Of a DNA stretch of 11,858 bases, positions 1 through 6,881 are shown piece after piece; the first letter of the stretch is position 1; each line of letters starts with the position of its first letter. A program made the position numbers and the translations under genes. Where the stretch lies: positions 1 to 11,858 of the forward strand of contig DASXYG010000053.1 in assembly GCA_036502625.1 (NCBI GenBank). The letters run 5' to 3'. This DNA comes from DASXYG01 sp036502625 (GTDB lineage: Bacteria > Actinomycetota > Actinomycetes > Streptosporangiales > Streptosporangiaceae). The notes beneath the pieces were generated by a model. That model ran no database searches, was not told the origin of the DNA, and was given only the letters and a program-made list of their open reading frames with translations.

Positions 1-549
1 GGGGTGGCGGTGTGTGCGCCGCGCCGTGGCGGGGTGCTCGACGGGGAGGTCCCAGTCGAGGGTCAGGATGCCGCCGGGTGCCACGGCCTTCCAGCGCACG
101 GACAGGTCGGTCAGCAGGGCGCAGGCGCGCGTCATGTCGGCGGCGCCGTACGGGCACGGGTCGGTGTGGATGGACGCCCAGTGGCGGGCCAGGCGCCGGG
201 TCGCCGCGCCGGCGCCGAGGCCGTCGGCGAACGCCTCGTGGACGGTGCTCGCGAGCGCCTCGGCGTTGCCGATCCGCTCGGCGTTGGCGCGGATGACGGC
301 CCGCGAGCGCTCCGCCGCGTGCGGCCTGCGCCGCCCGGCCACCACCTCCATGCCGCCGAACATCGCACCGGCGGCCACGCTGCCCCAGAAGCCGCGCGCC
401 TCGCCGAAGCCGTACTCCGCGGCGAAGTGCGCCAGGTCGTGCGGCACCTCGTGTTTGCGGTCGAAGCCCGGAACGCGAACCGTCACCCCGTCGTCGCGCA
501 CCGCCTGAGAGCGGTAGCCGGCGGGAAGCCGGTGGAAATCGATGTTCAT
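1..549 (-). CDS. conserved hypothetical protein, C-terminus cut off by window edge
   Basis: An open minus-strand frame runs from ATG at 549 to the window edge without a stop, giving 183 residues of a longer protein. The product begins MNIDFHRLPAGYRSQAV. It contains the segment VPHDLAHF (residues 35-42, with His37 and His41), then a Gly/Ala-rich stretch (GFWGSVAAGAMFGGM), a basic segment (AGRRRPHAAERSR) and a later HWASIHTDPCPYG segment. There is no signal peptide and no membrane segment. I recognise it only as resembling uncharacterised actinobacterial proteins with a V-P-H-D-L-x-H-F motif, and cannot assign a function. The paired histidines could bind a metal, but that is a guess. The ribosome site is weak. 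The gene is transcribed away from the 111-bp gap that follows the acdS stop. GC-rich third positions and uninterrupted protein-like composition support it as real. Confidence 0.75.
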   Translation of the reverse strand, partial: MNIDFHRLPAGYRSQAVRDDGVTVRVPGFDRKHEVPHDLAHFAAEYGFGEARGFWGSVAAGAMFGGMEVVAGRRRPHAAERSRAVIRANAERIGNAEALASTVHEAFADGLGAGAATRRLARHWASIHTDPCPYGAADMTRACALLTDLSVRWKAVAPGGILTLDWDLPVEHPATARRTHRHP

Positions 550-660
550 GCGGGGAGTCTCGCCCCGCGGGTACGCGCGCACAACCGAATATCGGGCGTA
601 CGTGCCTGCAAAGGGACAGAGGTGATCTTCGCCGGTGGGCGCGGGTGGGCGCGGGCGGCC

Positions 661-1656
661 CTAGTGGGCGCCGCTGTACGCGCTCAGCGCCGGCTGGCCG
701 CCGAGGTGCGCGTACAGCACGGTCGAGCCGCGGCCGATCTCGCCCCGCCCGACCAGGTCGATCAGCCCGGCCATGGACTTCCCCTCGTACACGGGGTCGG
801 TGAGCATGGCCTCGGTACGGGCGGCCGTCCGGATGGCGTCCATGGTGGCGGTGTCCGGGATGCCGTAGGTGCCCGCGTGGTAGCGCTCGTCCAGCTCCAC
901 GTCCGGGATCTCGGCCACGCCGAGCAGGTCGGCGGTGGCGCGGGCGATGCGGCCGACCTGCGCGCGCGTCTCCGCGGGCTTCGCCGACGCGTCGATGCCC
1001 AGCACCCGGCGCGGGCGCGCACCGGACGCGAACCCGGCGATCATGCCGGCCTGCGTACTGCCCGTGACCGAGCACACCACGATCGTGTCGAAGAACACCC
1101 CGAGCTCGCGCTCCTGCGCCTCGACCTCGCGCGCCCACCCGGCGAACCCGAGCCCGCCCAGCGGATGGTCCGAGGCGCCGGCCGGGATCGCGTACGGGCG
1201 CCCGCCGGCCGCGCGCACGCCCTCGACCGCGTCCGCCCAGCTCGGCTTGACCTCGATGCCGAACCCGGAGTCGACGAGCCGGACGTCCGCGCCGAGCAGC
1301 CGGCTGAGCTGGATGTTGCCGACCTTGTCGTAGACGGAGTCCGGCCACTCCACCCAGCTCTCCTGCACCAGCACGCACTTCAGCCCGGCGTACGCCGCCG
1401 CCGCGGCCACCTGCCGCGTGTGGTTGGACTGCACGCCGCCGATCGACACGAGCGTGTCGCAGCCGGTGTCGACCGCGTCGGCCAGCAGGTACTCCAGCTT
1501 GCGTGTCTTGTTGCCGCCGAACGCCAGCCCGGAGTTGAGGTCCTCGCGCTTGGCCCAGACCGCCGCGCCGCCGAGGTGCGCGGTCAGCCGGTCGAGGCGG
1601 TGCACCGGGGACGGCCCGAGCAGCAGCGGGTAGCGGCGGTGGGCGTCCAGCGACAT
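661..1656 (-). CDS. acdS: 1-aminocyclopropane-1-carboxylate (ACC) deaminase
   Basis: This 331-aa PLP enzyme of fold type II is predicted to open the cyclopropane ring of ACC to give 2-oxobutyrate and ammonia in the cytoplasm, letting the cell use the plant ethylene precursor as nitrogen source. The length and sequence match the Pseudomonas enzyme throughout. Lys50 in FGGNKTRK is the PLP-binding lysine. Ser77 in GGVQSNHTRQ matches the catalytic serine, and Tyr264 (YGIP) and Tyr290 match the active-site tyrosines. Glu291 (VYEGKSM) and Leu318 (AHLGG) are the two residues that separate true ACC deaminases from D-cysteine desulfhydrases, which carry Ser and Thr there. The ATG is preceded by GGAGG five bases upstream. 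The gene is divergent from the secreted peptidase, and no Lrp- or GntR-type regulator lies beside it in the window. QSNHTRQ instead of the pseudomonad QSNQTRQ is a minor variation. Confidence 0.96.
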   Translation of the reverse strand: MSLDAHRRYPLLLGPSPVHRLDRLTAHLGGAAVWAKREDLNSGLAFGGNKTRKLEYLLADAVDTGCDTLVSIGGVQSNHTRQVAAAAAYAGLKCVLVQESWVEWPDSVYDKVGNIQLSRLLGADVRLVDSGFGIEVKPSWADAVEGVRAAGGRPYAIPAGASDHPLGGLGFAGWAREVEAQERELGVFFDTIVVCSVTGSTQAGMIAGFASGARPRRVLGIDASAKPAETRAQVGRIARATADLLGVAEIPDVELDERYHAGTYGIPDTATMDAIRTAARTEAMLTDPVYEGKSMAGLIDLVGRGEIGRGSTVLYAHLGGQPALSAYSGAH

Positions 1657-1684
1657 GGAACCTCCAGTGATCGGGCGAACGGTG

Positions 1685-1703
1685 TCCGCGAACGGCTCGC
1701 GGA
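1685..1703. promoter_or_regulatory. inverted repeat in acdS/peptidase divergent region
   Basis: TCCGCGA and TCGCGGA form a perfect 7-bp inverted repeat with a 5-base centre (ACGGC). The left arm lies in the second of two copies of GCGAACGG (1675-1682 and 1688-1695), which are direct repeats 13 bases apart. The site sits in the 114-bp gap between the two divergent starts, 30-50 bases before acdS, where an operator for either gene would be expected. A weak -10-like TAATCT at 1732-1737 could serve the peptidase gene. Function as an operator is inferred from position and symmetry. In such GC-rich DNA a 7-bp repeat can also arise by chance. Confidence 0.35.
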
Positions 1704-1770
1704 GATCCTTCCACCCGGCGCCGCGGCGACGTAATCTGCCCGCGGATCATCATGACAACGGAGGTGGGCG

Positions 1771-3594
1771 ATGCCCGCACGGCGCGCGACAGTACGGCTG
1801 ACGGCGGCGGGCGGTGCCGCACTGCTCCTGACCGGCCTGGTCACCGCCCCCGCGCGGGCGGCGCCGCCCGCGCCGCGCGGGCTGGTCGTCCGCCACGGCA
1901 TGACCCAGCCGGTGTTCGCCGCCGGCGCCGACATCAAGGAGCGCGTCTGGGTGCAGACGCCGGTCGACAGCGACCACGACGGCAGACTCGACCGCGTCGC
2001 CGCCGACGTCACCCGCCCGGCCGCGACCGCCGACGGCCTGAAGGTCGCCTCGATCGTGGAGGCCACGCCGTACGCCGGGGGCCTCAACGACATCCCGGAC
2101 CACGGCGTGGACGTCGACCGCCTCCCGCAGGACCACGGGCGCACGTCCTTCGGCCTGCGCGCCGCCGGCGGCGACTCCCGCGCCGACTCCGCGCGGAACG
2201 CGCTGCGCGCCGCCCAGGCGCCGTACACCGCGGCCGGATACGCCACGATCACCGCGCAGACCGTGGGCAGCGCCGACTCCCAGGGCTGCCCGACGTCCGG
2301 CGACATGAGCGAGACCCGCAGCGCCGAGGCCACCATCCAGTGGCTGCACGGCGACGCGACGGCCTACACCGCCGCGACCGGCGGCACCCCCGTCAAGGCG
2401 ACCTGGAGCACGGGGAACTCCGCGCTGATGGGCGTGTCGTACGACGGGACGCTCCCGGAGATGGTCGCCACCACCGGTGTGCCGGGCCTGAAGACCATCG
2501 TGCCGATCTCCGCGATCAGTAGCTGGTACGACTACTACCGCGCGAACGGCCTGGTCGTGGCGCCGGGCGGCTACCAGGGCGAGGACACCGACATCCTGGC
2601 CGAGGCCGTCGCCGGCAAGGGCCCGCTCACCTCCTGCGCGGCGTGGTTCGCGAAGATGGAGCGCGACCAGGACCGCACGACCGGCGACTACACCCGCTAC
2701 TGGGCGGCCCGCGACTACACCGGCAAGGTCAAGAACGTCCGCGCGTCGGTGTTCCTCGTGCACGGCATCAACGACTGGAACGTCAAGACGCAGAACTTCT
2801 CGCAGTTCTGGGCCGCGCTCGCCCGCTACCACGTGCCCCGCAAGATCTGGCTGCACCAGGGCGGCCACGGCGGCCCCGGCGGCGACACGTCGTACACCCT
2901 GCCCGACGGCACCGCGACGAACTACACCGACACCGTGCACCGCTGGATGGACCACTGGCTGTACGGCATCGACAACGGCGTCATGAGCGAGCCGACCGCG
3001 GTGATCCAGCGCGAGGACAAGACGTACCACACGTACGCGAACTGGCCCGACCCCGCGACGCGGCCCGTGCGGATGCGGCTCGGCGCGGACGGCACGCTCG
3101 GCGGCCGGGGCGGCGGGCCCGCCCAGGGCTTCACCGACGACGGCCGCGACCGCACCGCCGAGCAGCTCGCCGCGGCGCCCGGTACGGCCGACCCGAACCG
3201 CCTCGCCTACACCACGGCCGCGCTGCCCCAGGCGACCCGGCTGTCCGGAACGCCGACGGTGGACCTCCGGATGTCGGTGGACAACCGGAACGACGCGAAC
3301 GTGACGGCGCTGCTCGTCGACTACGCACCGGACGGCACCGCCAAGGTCGTCACGCGCGGCTGGATCGACCCGCAGAACCGCGTGTCCGCGGCGCACAGCC
3401 TGCCCGTACGGCAGGGCGCGAAGTACGCGCTGCGCTTCGGCCTCCAGCCCAAGGACTACGTGTTCCCCGCGGGCCACCGGGCCGGCGTCGTGGTGATCTC
3501 CACCGACCACGACTACACGCTCCGCCCGTCGCCGGGCACCCATCTCACCCTCGACCCGTCCCGCAGCTCGGCGACGCTGCCCCTGGTCAGGTAG
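1771..3594 (+). CDS. secreted Xaa-Pro dipeptidyl-peptidase, S15 family
   Basis: A 607-aa exported serine peptidase of the S15/PepX-CocE group, predicted to release X-Pro dipeptides from peptide N-termini outside the cell. Residues 1-30 form a Sec-type signal peptide (basic start, hydrophobic core GGAALLLTGLV, cleavage after APARA). There is no lipobox, so the product should be released or wall-associated. The alpha/beta-hydrolase domain carries nucleophile Ser223 in GVSYDGTLP, Asp335 in HGINDWNVK and His366 in HQGGHGGPG, a complete triad in the right order. The segment ISSWYDYYRANG is typical of actinobacterial Xaa-Pro peptidases. Residues from about 385 to the end match the beta-rich PepX C-terminal domain. 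There are two cysteines (173 and 289), possibly a disulfide. The start is supported by GGAGG at 1760-1764. The gene ends 9 bases from a convergent gene. Substrate preference is not proven: CocE-type esterases share the fold. Confidence 0.9.
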   Translation: MPARRATVRLTAAGGAALLLTGLVTAPARAAPPAPRGLVVRHGMTQPVFAAGADIKERVWVQTPVDSDHDGRLDRVAADVTRPAATADGLKVASIVEATPYAGGLNDIPDHGVDVDRLPQDHGRTSFGLRAAGGDSRADSARNALRAAQAPYTAAGYATITAQTVGSADSQGCPTSGDMSETRSAEATIQWLHGDATAYTAATGGTPVKATWSTGNSALMGVSYDGTLPEMVATTGVPGLKTIVPISAISSWYDYYRANGLVVAPGGYQGEDTDILAEAVAGKGPLTSCAAWFAKMERDQDRTTGDYTRYWAARDYTGKVKNVRASVFLVHGINDWNVKTQNFSQFWAALARYHVPRKIWLHQGGHGGPGGDTSYTLPDGTATNYTDTVHRWMDHWLYGIDNGVMSEPTAVIQREDKTYHTYANWPDPATRPVRMRLGADGTLGGRGGGPAQGFTDDGRDRTAEQLAAAPGTADPNRLAYTTAALPQATRLSGTPTVDLRMSVDNRNDANVTALLVDYAPDGTAKVVTRGWIDPQNRVSAAHSLPVRQGAKYALRFGLQPKDYVFPAGHRAGVVVISTDHDYTLRPSPGTHLTLDPSRSSATLPLVR

Positions 3595-3603
3595 CCGTCG
3601 TCG

Positions 3604-4086
3604 TCACTGCGTGCCGACGATCACGAGTATGCCGCCGACGACGAGCACCGCCATGACGACGCCGCAGAAGAGGCCGACCACGATGATGGTGTTCGGGCGG
3701 CCGGGCGGGCGGCTCGCCGCGGGGATCGCCTGGGTGTTGATCTCGGCGGTCGCCGGGGCGGCCGGGTCGTAGTCGACCCAGAGCCGCACGCCGGGCCGAA
3801 CAGGCGGCAGGCCGGGGCCCAGGCGCGGCGCGACGCCGATGTTGTACAGGCGGACCTCGGTGGTCACCGGCATGCCGGTCTCGGCGGTGAAGGAGACGCG
3901 GGCGAAATACGACGGGCGGCCCGCGCTGAACACCGTCTGCCTGATGCCGGTGACCACGGCGGGCACGGTGCGCGCCCGCGCGAGGAAGCTCCGGCGGCGG
4001 CGGACGTAGACCGTCGCCACGACCGCGGCGGCGGCGAGCACGACCAGCGTCGCGGCGGTGATGACGATCAGTGCGGCTCCGTTCAT
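3604..4086 (-). CDS. DUF3592-type small membrane protein
   Basis: A 160-aa protein with a hydrophobic helix at residues 4-27, followed by RRRR, then a soluble beta-rich domain (about 35-125) and a second hydrophobic helix at about 134-157. The central pattern VPAVVTGI...ARVSFT...VWVDYDPAAPA is typical of DUF3592, a domain of unknown biochemical role found in many actinobacterial membrane proteins. The Arg cluster after helix 1 suggests that the middle domain lies in the cytoplasm, with both ends outside or in the membrane. The ATG at 4086 has only a poor ribosome site, and the gene begins 30 bases after the glmS stop on the same strand, so translation in the glmS transcript is likely. It is convergent with the peptidase gene, with a 9-base gap and no clear terminator between. 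Function unknown. Confidence 0.8.
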   Translation of the reverse strand: MNGAALIVITAATLVVLAAAAVVATVYVRRRRSFLARARTVPAVVTGIRQTVFSAGRPSYFARVSFTAETGMPVTTEVRLYNIGVAPRLGPGLPPVRPGVRLWVDYDPAAPATAEINTQAIPAASRPPGRPNTIIVVGLFCGVVMAVLVVGGILVIVGTQ

Positions 4087-4116
4087 CCGGGCAAATGTAC
4101 GCGGTCCGCCCGCGCG

Positions 4117-5934
4117 CTACGCGACCGTCACCGACTTCGCGAGGTTGCGCGGGCGGTCGATGTCGCGGCCGAGGTGCAGGGCCCAGTGGTACGCGAGGAG
4201 CTGGAGCGGGATCGTCAGGACGATCGCGTCGAGCTCGGGCTCGGTGCGCGGCACGGTGATCGTGTCGGCGGCGCCGTCCACGGGGTCGTGGGCGACCGCG
4301 ATGACCGGGCCGCGGCGGGCGCGGATCTCCTCCAGCGTGGCCAGGTTCAGGTCGGTCAGGTCGTCGCCGGGCAGGATCGCCACCGTCGGCGTCTCCGGGC
4401 CGATCAGCGCGAGCGGGCCGTGCTTCAGCTCCGCCGAGGGGTACGCCTCGGCGTGCACGTAGGAGATCTCCTTCAGCTTCTGCGCGCCCTCGCGGGCGAC
4501 CGGCCAGCCGCGCACCCGGCCGACGAACATGACACTCCCGCTGTCGGCGTGGCGCTTGGCGACCGCCGCGATCTCCTCCTCGGCGTCCAGCACGGCGCCG
4601 ATCGCCTCGGGCAGCGCGCGCAGCCCGGCGATCAGCCGCTTGCCGTCGGCCGGCGAGAGGTCGCGGACCCGGCCGAGGTGCAGGGCGATGACCGCGAACG
4701 CGACCATCATGTTCGTGACGACCTTCGTGGAGGCCACCGACACCTCGGGCCCGGCGTGCAGGTACATCCCGCCCTCGCACTCCCGCGCGATGGCGCTGCC
4801 CACGACGTTCACGACGCCGATCACCCGGCCGCCCTTGCGCTTCAGCTCCTGCACGGCGGTGAGCGTGTCGTACGTCTCGCCGGACTGGCTGACCGCGACG
4901 TACAGGGTGTCCGCCTCGACGACCGGGTTGCGGTGGCGGAACTCCGAGGCCGGCTCGGCGTCGGCGGGGATGCGCGCCAGCTCCTCGATGAGCTGCGCGC
5001 CCGCCTGGCCCGCGTAGTACGCCGACCCGCAGCCGATGATCTTCACGCGGCGGAACGCCCGCGACTCGCGCGGCGTGAGGTTGAGGCCGCCGAGGTGCGC
5101 GGTGCCGAACCGGTCGTCCAGCCGGCCGCGCAGCACCTGCTCCACGGCGTCCGGCTGGTCGCCGATCTCCTTGCGCATGAAGTGCTCGTAGCCGCCGGTG
5201 TCGTAGTCGCCGCTGGTCACGTCCACGGTGGTGGGGGCGCGGGTGGTGGACCTGGCGTCCAGCGTGGACGTCTCGAACGCCTTCGCCGTCAGCGTCGCGA
5301 TCTCGCCGTCCTCCAGGTGGACGACCTGCTGGGTGTGGCGTACGAGGGCGGCCAGGTCGGAGGCGACGTACATCTCGCGCTCGCCGATGCCGAGGATCAC
5401 CGGGCTGCCGTTGCGCGCGGCCACCACCCGGTCCGGCCGCTCGGCGTCCAGCACGGCGATGCCGTACGTGCCGACCACCTGGCCGAGGGCCAGCCGCACC
5501 GCCTCGGCGAGGTCGTCGGTCGTCGCCGCGATGGCCGCGATCAGGTGGGCGAGGACCTCGGAGTCGGTCTCCGAGGCGAACGCCACGCCGTCGGCGGCCA
5601 GCTTGCCGCGCAGCTCCTTGGCGTTCTCGATGATGCCGTTGTGCACGACCGCGATGCGTCCGTTGGCGTCGGTGTGCGGGTGGGCGTTGGTGTCGCTGGG
5701 CTCGCCGTGGGTCGCCCACCGGGTGTGCCCGATGCCGGTGCGGCCGGTGAACCGGGCGGGCAGTGTTGCCGCGAGCCCGTCGACGCGCCCCTTCGCCTTG
5801 TGCGTACGCAGGCCGCCGCGCCCCGCGACGGTCACCCCCGCCGAGTCGTACCCGCGGTACTCCAGGCGGCCGAGCCCCTCGAGCAGCGTCGGGACGGCGT
5901 CCCGCGCCCCGACGTAGCCGACGATCCCGCACAT
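4117..5934 (-). CDS. glmS: glutamine-fructose-6-phosphate aminotransferase (isomerizing)
   Basis: A 605-aa enzyme making glucosamine-6-phosphate from fructose-6-phosphate and glutamine, the first step towards UDP-GlcNAc and peptidoglycan. The start is ATG at 5934 because the family begins MCGIVGYVG: Cys2 becomes the N-terminal nucleophile after Met removal. A ribosome site (GAGGAG) precedes it. The glutaminase domain spans about 1-220 (YRGYDSAG, HTRWATHG, HNGIIEN). The two SIS sugar-isomerase domains follow, with GCGSAYYAG, SQSGETYDTL (349-358), SVASTK and AELKHGPLALI. The C-terminal tail RPRNLAKSVTVA carries Lys600, matching the fructose-6-phosphate Schiff-base lysine of E. coli. The GRVRGWPVAREGAQKLKE segment differs from the common LGRxxxxPVALEGALKLKE form and resembles the second GlmS type that some streptomycetes carry, so another glmS may exist elsewhere. 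It follows the 90-aa gene by 13 bases, probably in one transcript. Confidence 0.96.
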   Translation of the reverse strand: MCGIVGYVGARDAVPTLLEGLGRLEYRGYDSAGVTVAGRGGLRTHKAKGRVDGLAATLPARFTGRTGIGHTRWATHGEPSDTNAHPHTDANGRIAVVHNGIIENAKELRGKLAADGVAFASETDSEVLAHLIAAIAATTDDLAEAVRLALGQVVGTYGIAVLDAERPDRVVAARNGSPVILGIGEREMYVASDLAALVRHTQQVVHLEDGEIATLTAKAFETSTLDARSTTRAPTTVDVTSGDYDTGGYEHFMRKEIGDQPDAVEQVLRGRLDDRFGTAHLGGLNLTPRESRAFRRVKIIGCGSAYYAGQAGAQLIEELARIPADAEPASEFRHRNPVVEADTLYVAVSQSGETYDTLTAVQELKRKGGRVIGVVNVVGSAIARECEGGMYLHAGPEVSVASTKVVTNMMVAFAVIALHLGRVRDLSPADGKRLIAGLRALPEAIGAVLDAEEEIAAVAKRHADSGSVMFVGRVRGWPVAREGAQKLKEISYVHAEAYPSAELKHGPLALIGPETPTVAILPGDDLTDLNLATLEEIRARRGPVIAVAHDPVDGAADTITVPRTEPELDAIVLTIPLQLLAYHWALHLGRDIDRPRNLAKSVTVA

Positions 5935-5947
5935 GCGCGTCTCCTCT

Positions 5948-6220
5948 TCAGCCGTAGACGATGCGGCGGAGCTGGCGCAGCGACAGGTCAGGTGCCGCGA
6001 CGCGCCGATGCCGGAGCTCGGCGGCGACGCGGCGGAAGATCTCGTCGTTGACCAGGCCCGCCGACCGCAGTTCGGTGTGCCGCCGCCGGACGAAGTCGTC
6101 CGCGGTCTCGTCGAAGTACGCGAGCACGTCGGCGACCACCCGCGCGCACTCCCCGGGCGGCAGGCCCGTGGTGCGCGACAGGTGGACGACCAGCTCGTCG
6201 TGGCCCCCGGTTCCCGGCAC
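5948..6220 (-). CDS. small hypothetical protein leading the glmS operon
   Basis: A 90-aa soluble, probably all-helical protein, starting with GTG at 6220. The start has an AGGA ribosome-site-like sequence about 10 bases upstream, and no better start lies upstream in frame. It has the segments TGLPPGECARVVADVLAYFDE (split by charged residues), VRRRHTELRS, NDEIFRRVAAELRHR and a C-terminal LRQLRRIVYG. The C-terminal Arg-rich Ile-Val-Tyr-Gly ending and the regular helix pattern look like a conserved family, but I cannot name it and assign no function. It might bind nucleic acid given its basic helices, or act as a small adaptor; both are guesses. It is followed 13 bases later by glmS, so it is the first gene of the likely operon, and it is divergent from the carbonic anhydrase gene. 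Third-position GC is high and the frame is intact, supporting real coding. Confidence 0.75.
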   Translation of the reverse strand: MPGTGGHDELVVHLSRTTGLPPGECARVVADVLAYFDETADDFVRRRHTELRSAGLVNDEIFRRVAAELRHRRVAAPDLSLRQLRRIVYG

Positions 6221-6260
6221 GAGACGCGATCCTGCCGGAGCCGCCCCCGCGAACGCAAGA

Positions 6261-6285
6261 ATCCTGCCCGAATCCGGGCACGGAT
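6261..6285. repeat. imperfect inverted repeat/hairpin in the carbonic anhydrase-glmS divergent region
   Basis: TGCCCG and CGGGCA (6265-6270 and 6275-6280) pair around an AATC loop. ATCC at 6261-6264 and GGAT at 6282-6285 extend the stem to 10 pairs with one bulged base (6281). In a minus-strand transcript starting further right, the hairpin would lie in the 5' leader of the 90-aa gene and glmS. As DNA it could equally be an operator. Nothing in the sequence decides between these. Confidence 0.35.
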
Positions 6286-6322
6286 CGGACCGGAATTCGA
6301 TCGGGACGAAAGCCGTACGAAA

Positions 6323-6350
6323 ATCTATACTAGATCAGTAGGAAATAGAT
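6323..6350 (+). promoter_or_regulatory. AT-rich promoter with operator-like palindromes before the carbonic anhydrase gene
   Basis: In otherwise very GC-rich DNA, 6317-6352 is AT-rich. TATACT at 6326-6331 is a good -10 hexamer, putting transcription start near 6338 and leaving a leader of about 39 bases. No good -35 is visible. Two symmetries overlap it: TACT-AGATC-AGTA (6328-6340, 4-bp arms, 5-base centre) and ATCTAT at 6323-6328 paired with ATAGAT at 6345-6350. A dimeric repressor bound here would cover the -10 and the start site. Short TACT/AGTA-type dyads recall sites of Rrf2-family regulators, and in Mycobacterium tuberculosis the related carbonic anhydrase Rv1284 lies near cysD, cysN and an Rrf2-type gene (Rv1285-Rv1287). 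The Rrf2 link is inference. Confidence 0.45.
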
Positions 6351-6376
6351 CTTGGCGACGAGACGGGGAGATCCGC

Positions 6377-6868
6377 ATGTCGGTGACCGATCAGCTCCTG
6401 GACAACGCGCGGCGCTACGCGGCGGCCTTCGACAAGGGGCACCTGCCGCTCCCGCCGGCGTCCGGCGTCGCCGTCGTGGCCTGCATGGACGCGCGGCTCA
6501 ACCCGTACGGCGTGCTCGGCCTGACCGAGGGCGACGCGCACGTGATCCGCAACGCCGGCGGCGCGGTCACCCCCGACGTGATCCGCTCGCTGGCGATCAG
6601 CCAGCGGCTGCTCGGCACCCGGGAGATCGTGCTGATCCACCACACCGACTGCGGCATGCTCACCTTCGCCGACGACGAGTTCCGCGCCCAGGTGCAGGCC
6701 GACACGGGCATCAGGCCCGAGTGGGCCGCCGAGGCGTTCGCCGACCTCGACACCGACGTGCGCCAGTCGATCGCGCGTGTCCAGGCCAGCCCGTTCGTGC
6801 CGGAGAAGGGCGCGGTGCGCGGCTTCGTCTACGACGTCACGACCGGCGACCTGCGGGAGGTCTCCTGA
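6377..6868 (+). CDS. beta-class carbonic anhydrase, class D (Rv1284-like)
   Basis: A 163-aa zinc enzyme interconverting carbon dioxide and bicarbonate in the cytoplasm. The length equals that of M. tuberculosis Rv1284. Zinc ligands are Cys36 (VACMDAR), His89 and Cys92 (HHTDCGM). Asp38 and Arg40 form the catalytic dyad that controls access to the zinc. VIRNAGG (56-62) is the usual beta-carbonic anhydrase strand and turn, and the short C-terminal part ending VRGFVYDVTTGDLREV is typical of the compact class D enzymes. The ATG is preceded by GGGGAG at 6365-6370, six bases away. The gene has its own AT-rich promoter with a dyad, is divergent from the glmS operon, and is convergent with the mimR-like gene, whose stop is 9 bases beyond its own. 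No signal peptide is seen. Confidence 0.94.
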   Translation: MSVTDQLLDNARRYAAAFDKGHLPLPPASGVAVVACMDARLNPYGVLGLTEGDAHVIRNAGGAVTPDVIRSLAISQRLLGTREIVLIHHTDCGMLTFADDEFRAQVQADTGIRPEWAAEAFADLDTDVRQSIARVQASPFVPEKGAVRGFVYDVTTGDLREVS

Positions 6869-6881
6869 CCGGGGCGGTCAG
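6865..6881. terminator. hairpin spanning both stop codons of convergent genes
   Basis: CTGACCG and CGGTCAG form a perfect 7-bp stem with a 3-base GGG loop. The stem contains the TGA of the carbonic anhydrase gene (6866-6868) and, on the other strand, the TGA of the regulator gene (6878-6880), so the hairpin forms in transcripts of both strands. There is no T-tract on either side, so it is at best a weak U-less terminator or a 3'-end stabiliser, as often proposed for actinobacteria. Confidence 0.45.

Noticed and set aside
661..1656. D-cysteine desulfhydrase instead of ACC deaminase
   Set aside because: Glu291 and Leu318 are the ACC deaminase residues at the two diagnostic positions.
4..1734. 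Open plus-strand frame across the hypothetical gene and acdS
   Set aside because: Low-complexity Arg/Ala/Val/Gly translation lying antisense to a clear ACC deaminase; no ribosome site or family likeness.
1750..3543. Open minus-strand frame opposite the secreted peptidase gene
   Set aside because: Antisense shadow with low-complexity translation; the plus-strand peptidase has a signal peptide and a full catalytic triad.
5935..5947. glmS ribozyme upstream of glmS
   Set aside because: Only 13 bases separate glmS from the preceding gene, far too short, and the ribozyme is known mainly from Firmicutes.
5935..6258. N-terminal extension of glmS to about 6258
   Set aside because: The mature enzyme needs Cys directly after the initiator Met, which fixes the start at 5934; the extension overlaps the 90-aa gene in another frame.
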